The position numbers and the translations under genes were made by a program. Shown piece after piece: positions 29,803 to 33,876 of a DNA stretch of 33,876 nucleotides. Location of the stretch: positions 1 to 33,876 of the forward strand of contig JAZSLG010000035.1 of NCBI GenBank assembly GCA_045535235.1, written 5' to 3'. This DNA is from Stercoripulliclostridium_A sp045535235 (GTDB taxonomy: Bacteria > Bacillota > Clostridia > Christensenellales > DTU072). Position 1 is the stretch's first letter, and each line of letters starts with the position of its first letter. Under the pieces are notes generated by a model that was not told the origin of the DNA, ran no database searches, and saw only the letters and a list, made by a program, of their open reading frames with translations.

Positions 29803-32800
29803 ATGAAAACAAAATTTAAGTCAAAGCTCTTGTCGATTCTAATTGGATTGGTTTTTATTACGTTACTAAGCGTGTCTTTATTTATCACAACACCCATTGT
29901 TGCTGATGCTGCCATTGAATACGAGTATGCAATATACAATCTTGATGATGGATTATGGTATCAGTTTTTTACTTGTTGTGAATGTGGTCACGAATATTTT
30001 GACTTTACAGATAATCCTGATGACTATACAGATGCATGGGCAAGAATAGGATTGGAAGACTGGGAATTAGTGTCAGATTATTGCAGATATTGTTATCATG
30101 GACATCTATGCGAAAATTGCCATAATGACTTGTCTGACGACATTGCTTGCTATCAATGCAATTTATGCTGGGAATGTTGGGACGATAGCATACATTGTCA
30201 CCAATGCGGTTCGTGTTCAGAGGACCTTTGTCAGGATTGTCTTGAAGCAGAGGGCTGGTATATTTGTTTAGGTTGTCACACAGAGGCATCTCAATGTCCC
30301 GGCTGTAGCACTTGTTTGTATCCATTGCATAATTATGGTGCAGTTTGTGAGGACTATGGCACACCACACTGCATTTATTGTGATGAAGAATGGATATGTA
30401 ATGAATGTGGAGAATGTTTCTTTAACTATCATGACAAATTTTGCAGTGAATGTGAAATGTGCATTGACTGTGCAATAACTACCGGATTACATTGTCCACA
30501 TTGTGCAGGTTGCATTATGGACGTTGGAGGTTGTGAAGGACTTGAGGGCGTATGTCTTGGCTGTTGCATTGACATTGGAAACCATTGCAATATATGTAAT
30601 GAACATATTGGCGATGATGGAGAATGGTGTCGTGGCGGACAAGGTTGCGGACACTGCTTCCTTTGCGCTGATGACGAAGACTGGATTTGCACAAGTTGTA
30701 TGCGCTGTGAAGTGTGCGATGATTTTCAGTGGTGTGAAACATGTGGCTATTGTGAAGATTGTTGTCACATAAATGCCGAACTTCAAGGCTGTGTATGCGG
30801 TGAATACTGTGTTGAAGATGGAAGTTTTGATGATGTTGACCACCTTTGCAGTGTTTGTGGCGTAAACTTTTCGTGCGCAGTTGGTTTTTGTGAAGATTGC
30901 GGTTTGTGCATTGAGTGTTGTTTGCTCAATTCCGAAGACCAAGGTTGCATGTGTGGTATATGCGTAAACAGTTCAGAGTTTGAAGACCACCTTTGTGAAA
31001 GATGTGGTTTGCCGTTCTGTGCACAGGGCGAACCTTGTAATGACTGCGGATATTGTCAGGAATGTTGTTTAGATGAATCATCATCTCGTGGTTGTAACTG
31101 CGGATTGTGCGTTGAAAGTGATGATTTTAATAGTTCTGAACACTTGTGCGAAGATTGTGAAAATAATTTCTCATGCGATATTGACTTTTGCGATTCTTGT
31201 GGATTATGTTTAGAGTGTTGTGAAAGAGAGTCAGAGCTTGCAGGTTGCAGTCACGGTATTTGCGTTTTGAGTGGTGATTGGGAAGAACACTTTTGCTATA
31301 TATGTGATAAATGTAAAGAAGATTGTTCCTGCGGACAAGAGTGTTGCGCAAATCCTGGTGGAGAAGCAAGCGGAACACATGGCACTTTTGTTCATATTGG
31401 TTCAATAATTCAACAACCAACTGACAAAACAAGAACAGTTACCAAAAATACAAGGGTGGACAGGTCAGAAAACCTTGTAACATTCTATATTAGTGCTTAT
31501 GACCCTGACCACAATGTTACTTATCAATGGTATGAAGTTGAAGGTGACAAAGCACCACGAAGATTAATTGACGATACTGAATATATTGTGTCAACAGATG
31601 ACACACTTATTATTGTGAGTGGTGCAACAACAAACAAACTTACAGTTGCTGTTCCTGCAAATGCTTGTTCGGTAAGTTATTCATATTATTGTGTTGTTAC
31701 ATCAGCAACGTATGAAACTTTCCAATCTGAATCTGCATTTTTGTATGGAAGACATAATTATGGCTATGTGTGGACAAGTTTAAATAGCCATTCACACGGT
31801 TGTATTGGTTGTGGTGAAATTGATAAACAGTCTGAAAAACCACATGAAATAGGACCTTGGAAATATTCTCACTATGCAACAGCAACTCAAGGTGCGTTAA
31901 TTATTCGTGAATGTCGTGTTTGTGGTGGCATTGCTGAATCAAAAACAACAGAGCCACTTGGCGAACACCCATATCACACATACATATATCAACCTGTTTA
32001 TGTAGCAGGCGAAAATGGAAATAAGGTTTCTCATTATCACGAAAAAATATGCCTTTGCGGACGAAAAGGAAGTGTTAAAGAAGAACATGTGTGGAGTGCG
32101 TGGGTAATTACAAAATTTGCCGATGAACAACACACTGGTTCAAAATATCACGATTGTGCGGTTTGTAATTATCGTGAAACGGTAACAATAAAAAGGCAAA
32201 CTCATGACCATTTTTACTGTTTTGATATAGATGAAAGCCCGACAGGAATAACATCTTTAACAGGATATAATAACAAATATCACTGGGCATATTGTATTTA
32301 TCCGGATTGTCATGCTGAAGCATATAAGGAAGAACATCAGTTTGATAACTGGTACATAAAAGATATTCCTTACAATGTTGAAAACGAAACAAATCGTTTA
32401 GTATGGAGAACTTGTAAAATATGTGGATATTCAGAAACAAAAGAAATAAAATCAGGATTTAAAGCGCTTGTGGTTACAAATGGTAACATAAGAGCGCAAT
32501 CTGTTGACAATTTTGAAGGAGATTTTCCTGTTCATACAGCCACGGCAAAACCACCTGAAGGTTATTATTTTGACCATTGGGAAGTTGTGTGTCCGGAAGG
32601 ATACACTGCCGAAGACTTGTTTGATTTCAGTTGGGGATATTGGCAAACAAGAACATTGTCAGACGGAAGCACAAAATCCGAATTTATTTACACAACCATA
32701 TATGATGAAACAATAGCATTCAGACTTGTTCATCAATGGGAAGAATCTTATAAAATTGTATATCATCTTAAAGCTGTTTGTTACAGATATGAAAATGAGT

Positions 32801-33876
32801 TAGTAGTTTATCCAAACGGCGATAAAAGTGACCGTTACTTTCTTGGTGAAGGAGATACTGTTGCAACAAATTACAATCCAAAAGAAACAGGAGTATCTAA
32901 AGAAGATAGCGTAGTTTGGGTTGAATCCATAGAAGAAAAACAGTTTGGTTGGGTTATTTATTATGAAGGAGAAGACAGGGGCGAACGCACAATGACCGTT
33001 CATCTTAACGGATATCGTGGCGGACCACTTGAAGTAACATCTTTTGAGCAGGCGCAGGGTGAAGGTCTCCCTTGCAATTTGCACATTATTGTTGACAAAG
33101 ATTCTGTAATTACAACCAATGGCACAGGTGCAATCTGGGGTTGCTCGGTTGGTGGTGATGTTATTATTTCATCAACAAATGGTGCAACTTTAACAATTCG
33201 TGTAAATGGAATTAATCCTTATTCGGGTGAAGTTTATGGCATTTGCACCAGCAAAGCACCTAACGGATTTGGAAGCAAAGTTTCTTTACAAGGCAATGTA
33301 AAAGTAAATATTTATGTAACAAACCAAGGCAACGGCTTTAAGCAAAATAGCGTTGCAATTGGAATTTATACACCTACTCAGGTGGAAGTTTTAAACAATG
33401 CATCATTAACTATTGAGGCAATCAGTTGGGATAATGGCGAAGATAGTAAATCTTCAACGGCTTATGCAATTCAGGCAGGCAAAGAACTTCGCATTAACAC
33501 AACGGGCTGTGTTGAACTTAAAGTAACAGGTGTCAATAAGGAAACAGGAAAGAAAGGTCAAGGCGTACAAGCAAAGGCAGTTTATGTTGATAATGTTGAC
33601 CATTTCTACATTGATTACAATACTGATGTAAGAGCGGGAAGCAACGCAAAACCACAATATGATGCTAAAAAATTTATTGAATACACAATAGAAATGGACG
33701 GATTTAACAGAAGAGTTGTTGAACAAGGATATCGTGTTACATTTGTTCAAAAAAATAGCGATATAGCACCTATTATTGATGTTGAAAGATGGTATCAGAA
33801 CGATTTGGGACAATATCTTGTAAGAAAAGATGAAAACATTTCATTTTCTGTTATTCCGGCACTTGGATATTATGAT
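29803..33876 (+). CDS. Giant secreted cysteine-rich protein, 3' end beyond the window
   Basis: An open frame of 1358 codons with no stop before the window end, so partial. AAGGAG (29788-29793) precedes the ATG. A signal peptide (about 1-36, ending VADA) is followed by residues 51-515 with about 95 cysteines (20 percent), mostly CxxC and CC pairs. The last part of this region is a tandem repeat of about 50 residues starting near 311, 363, 412 and 463, consensus CxxCGxCxECC...GCxCGxC....HLCxxC. An Ig-like domain (about 555-650; YQWYEVEG), more CxxC ribbons (about 660-880) and a beta-rich, Asn/Gly-rich part (about 1090-1358) follow. Zinc or iron binding is inferred from CxxC density. Codon use (CAG, ACA, AGA frequent) differs from neighbouring genes. 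It is likely co-transcribed with the preceding surface gene. Confidence 0.85.
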   Translation, partial: MKTKFKSKLLSILIGLVFITLLSVSLFITTPIVADAAIEYEYAIYNLDDGLWYQFFTCCECGHEYFDFTDNPDDYTDAWARIGLEDWELVSDYCRYCYHGHLCENCHNDLSDDIACYQCNLCWECWDDSIHCHQCGSCSEDLCQDCLEAEGWYICLGCHTEASQCPGCSTCLYPLHNYGAVCEDYGTPHCIYCDEEWICNECGECFFNYHDKFCSECEMCIDCAITTGLHCPHCAGCIMDVGGCEGLEGVCLGCCIDIGNHCNICNEHIGDDGEWCRGGQGCGHCFLCADDEDWICTSCMRCEVCDDFQWCETCGYCEDCCHINAELQGCVCGEYCVEDGSFDDVDHLCSVCGVNFSCAVGFCEDCGLCIECCLLNSEDQGCMCGICVNSSEFEDHLCERCGLPFCAQGEPCNDCGYCQECCLDESSSRGCNCGLCVESDDFNSSEHLCEDCENNFSCDIDFCDSCGLCLECCERESELAGCSHGICVLSGDWEEHFCYICDKCKEDCSCGQECCANPGGEASGTHGTFVHIGSIIQQPTDKTRTVTKNTRVDRSENLVTFYISAYDPDHNVTYQWYEVEGDKAPRRLIDDTEYIVSTDDTLIIVSGATTNKLTVAVPANACSVSYSYYCVVTSATYETFQSESAFLYGRHNYGYVWTSLNSHSHGCIGCGEIDKQSEKPHEIGPWKYSHYATATQGALIIRECRVCGGIAESKTTEPLGEHPYHTYIYQPVYVAGENGNKVSHYHEKICLCGRKGSVKEEHVWSAWVITKFADEQHTGSKYHDCAVCNYRETVTIKRQTHDHFYCFDIDESPTGITSLTGYNNKYHWAYCIYPDCHAEAYKEEHQFDNWYIKDIPYNVENETNRLVWRTCKICGYSETKEIKSGFKALVVTNGNIRAQSVDNFEGDFPVHTATAKPPEGYYFDHWEVVCPEGYTAEDLFDFSWGYWQTRTLSDGSTKSEFIYTTIYDETIAFRLVHQWEESYKIVYHLKAVCYRYENELVVYPNGDKSDRYFLGEGDTVATNYNPKETGVSKEDSVVWVESIEEKQFGWVIYYEGEDRGERTMTVHLNGYRGGPLEVTSFEQAQGEGLPCNLHIIVDKDSVITTNGTGAIWGCSVGGDVIISSTNGATLTIRVNGINPYSGEVYGICTSKAPNGFGSKVSLQGNVKVNIYVTNQGNGFKQNSVAIGIYTPTQVEVLNNASLTIEAISWDNGEDSKSSTAYAIQAGKELRINTTGCVELKVTGVNKETGKKGQGVQAKAVYVDNVDHFYIDYNTDVRAGSNAKPQYDAKKFIEYTIEMDGFNRRVVEQGYRVTFVQKNSDIAPIIDVERWYQNDLGQYLVRKDENISFSVIPALGYYD

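Overview
The window looks like a chromosomal segment from an anaerobic, endospore-forming member of the Bacillota (Clostridia-like, probably an uncultured gut lineage). The grounds are a sleB-ypeB spore-germination pair, low-GC DNA, strong SD sites, SigA-type promoters that nearly all have an exact 17-bp spacer, a TPP riboswitch, a family-2 glycosidase, BspA-type LRR surface lipoprotein and large Cys/His-rich surface proteins. The lineage placement is inference; no rRNA or other marker gene is present.

Layout. 1-244 holds a tandem hairpin repeat. 245-2712 (minus) carries thiamine and purine salvage: thiT behind a TPP riboswitch, and an xpt-thiN operon whose terminator overlaps the thiT promoter. 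2840-4854 is sleB-ypeB. 4934-9895 holds a lipoprotein, a ComEC-like metallo-beta-lactamase-fold protein on the opposite strand, and an MFS sugar-type transporter with a small exported protein. 9967-12903 (minus) is a HAD phosphatase followed by a fused E1 alpha/beta 2-oxoacid dehydrogenase, a TPP enzyme that would use what ThiT and ThiN supply. 13195-17375 (minus) is a four-gene operon: LRR lipoprotein, YhhN family, membrane protein, tcdA. 17565-20101 is an amino-acid ABC importer whose binding protein is circularly permuted. 20147-21645 (minus) has a ProB-like kinase and queH. 21776-23530 is an intracellular GH2 enzyme.

From 23.5 kb on the window is accessory in character. It holds a membrane-tethered LuxR regulator, a four-helix-bundle (S23/IVP-like) gene set between structured DNA repeats with compensatory base changes, a 1374-residue surface protein, and a gene that runs off the window end. 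That last gene encodes at least 1358 residues and opens with a secreted region of about 95 cysteines in 465 residues.

Most notable: (1) the circularly permuted substrate-binding protein at 17565-18446; (2) the extreme Cys-rich secreted protein from 29803; (3) the hairpin-flanked four-helix-bundle element at 24838-25469; (4) a promoter -35 box placed inside a terminator hairpin at 1507-1532; (5) two genes that appear to be leaderless (queH and the LRR lipoprotein).
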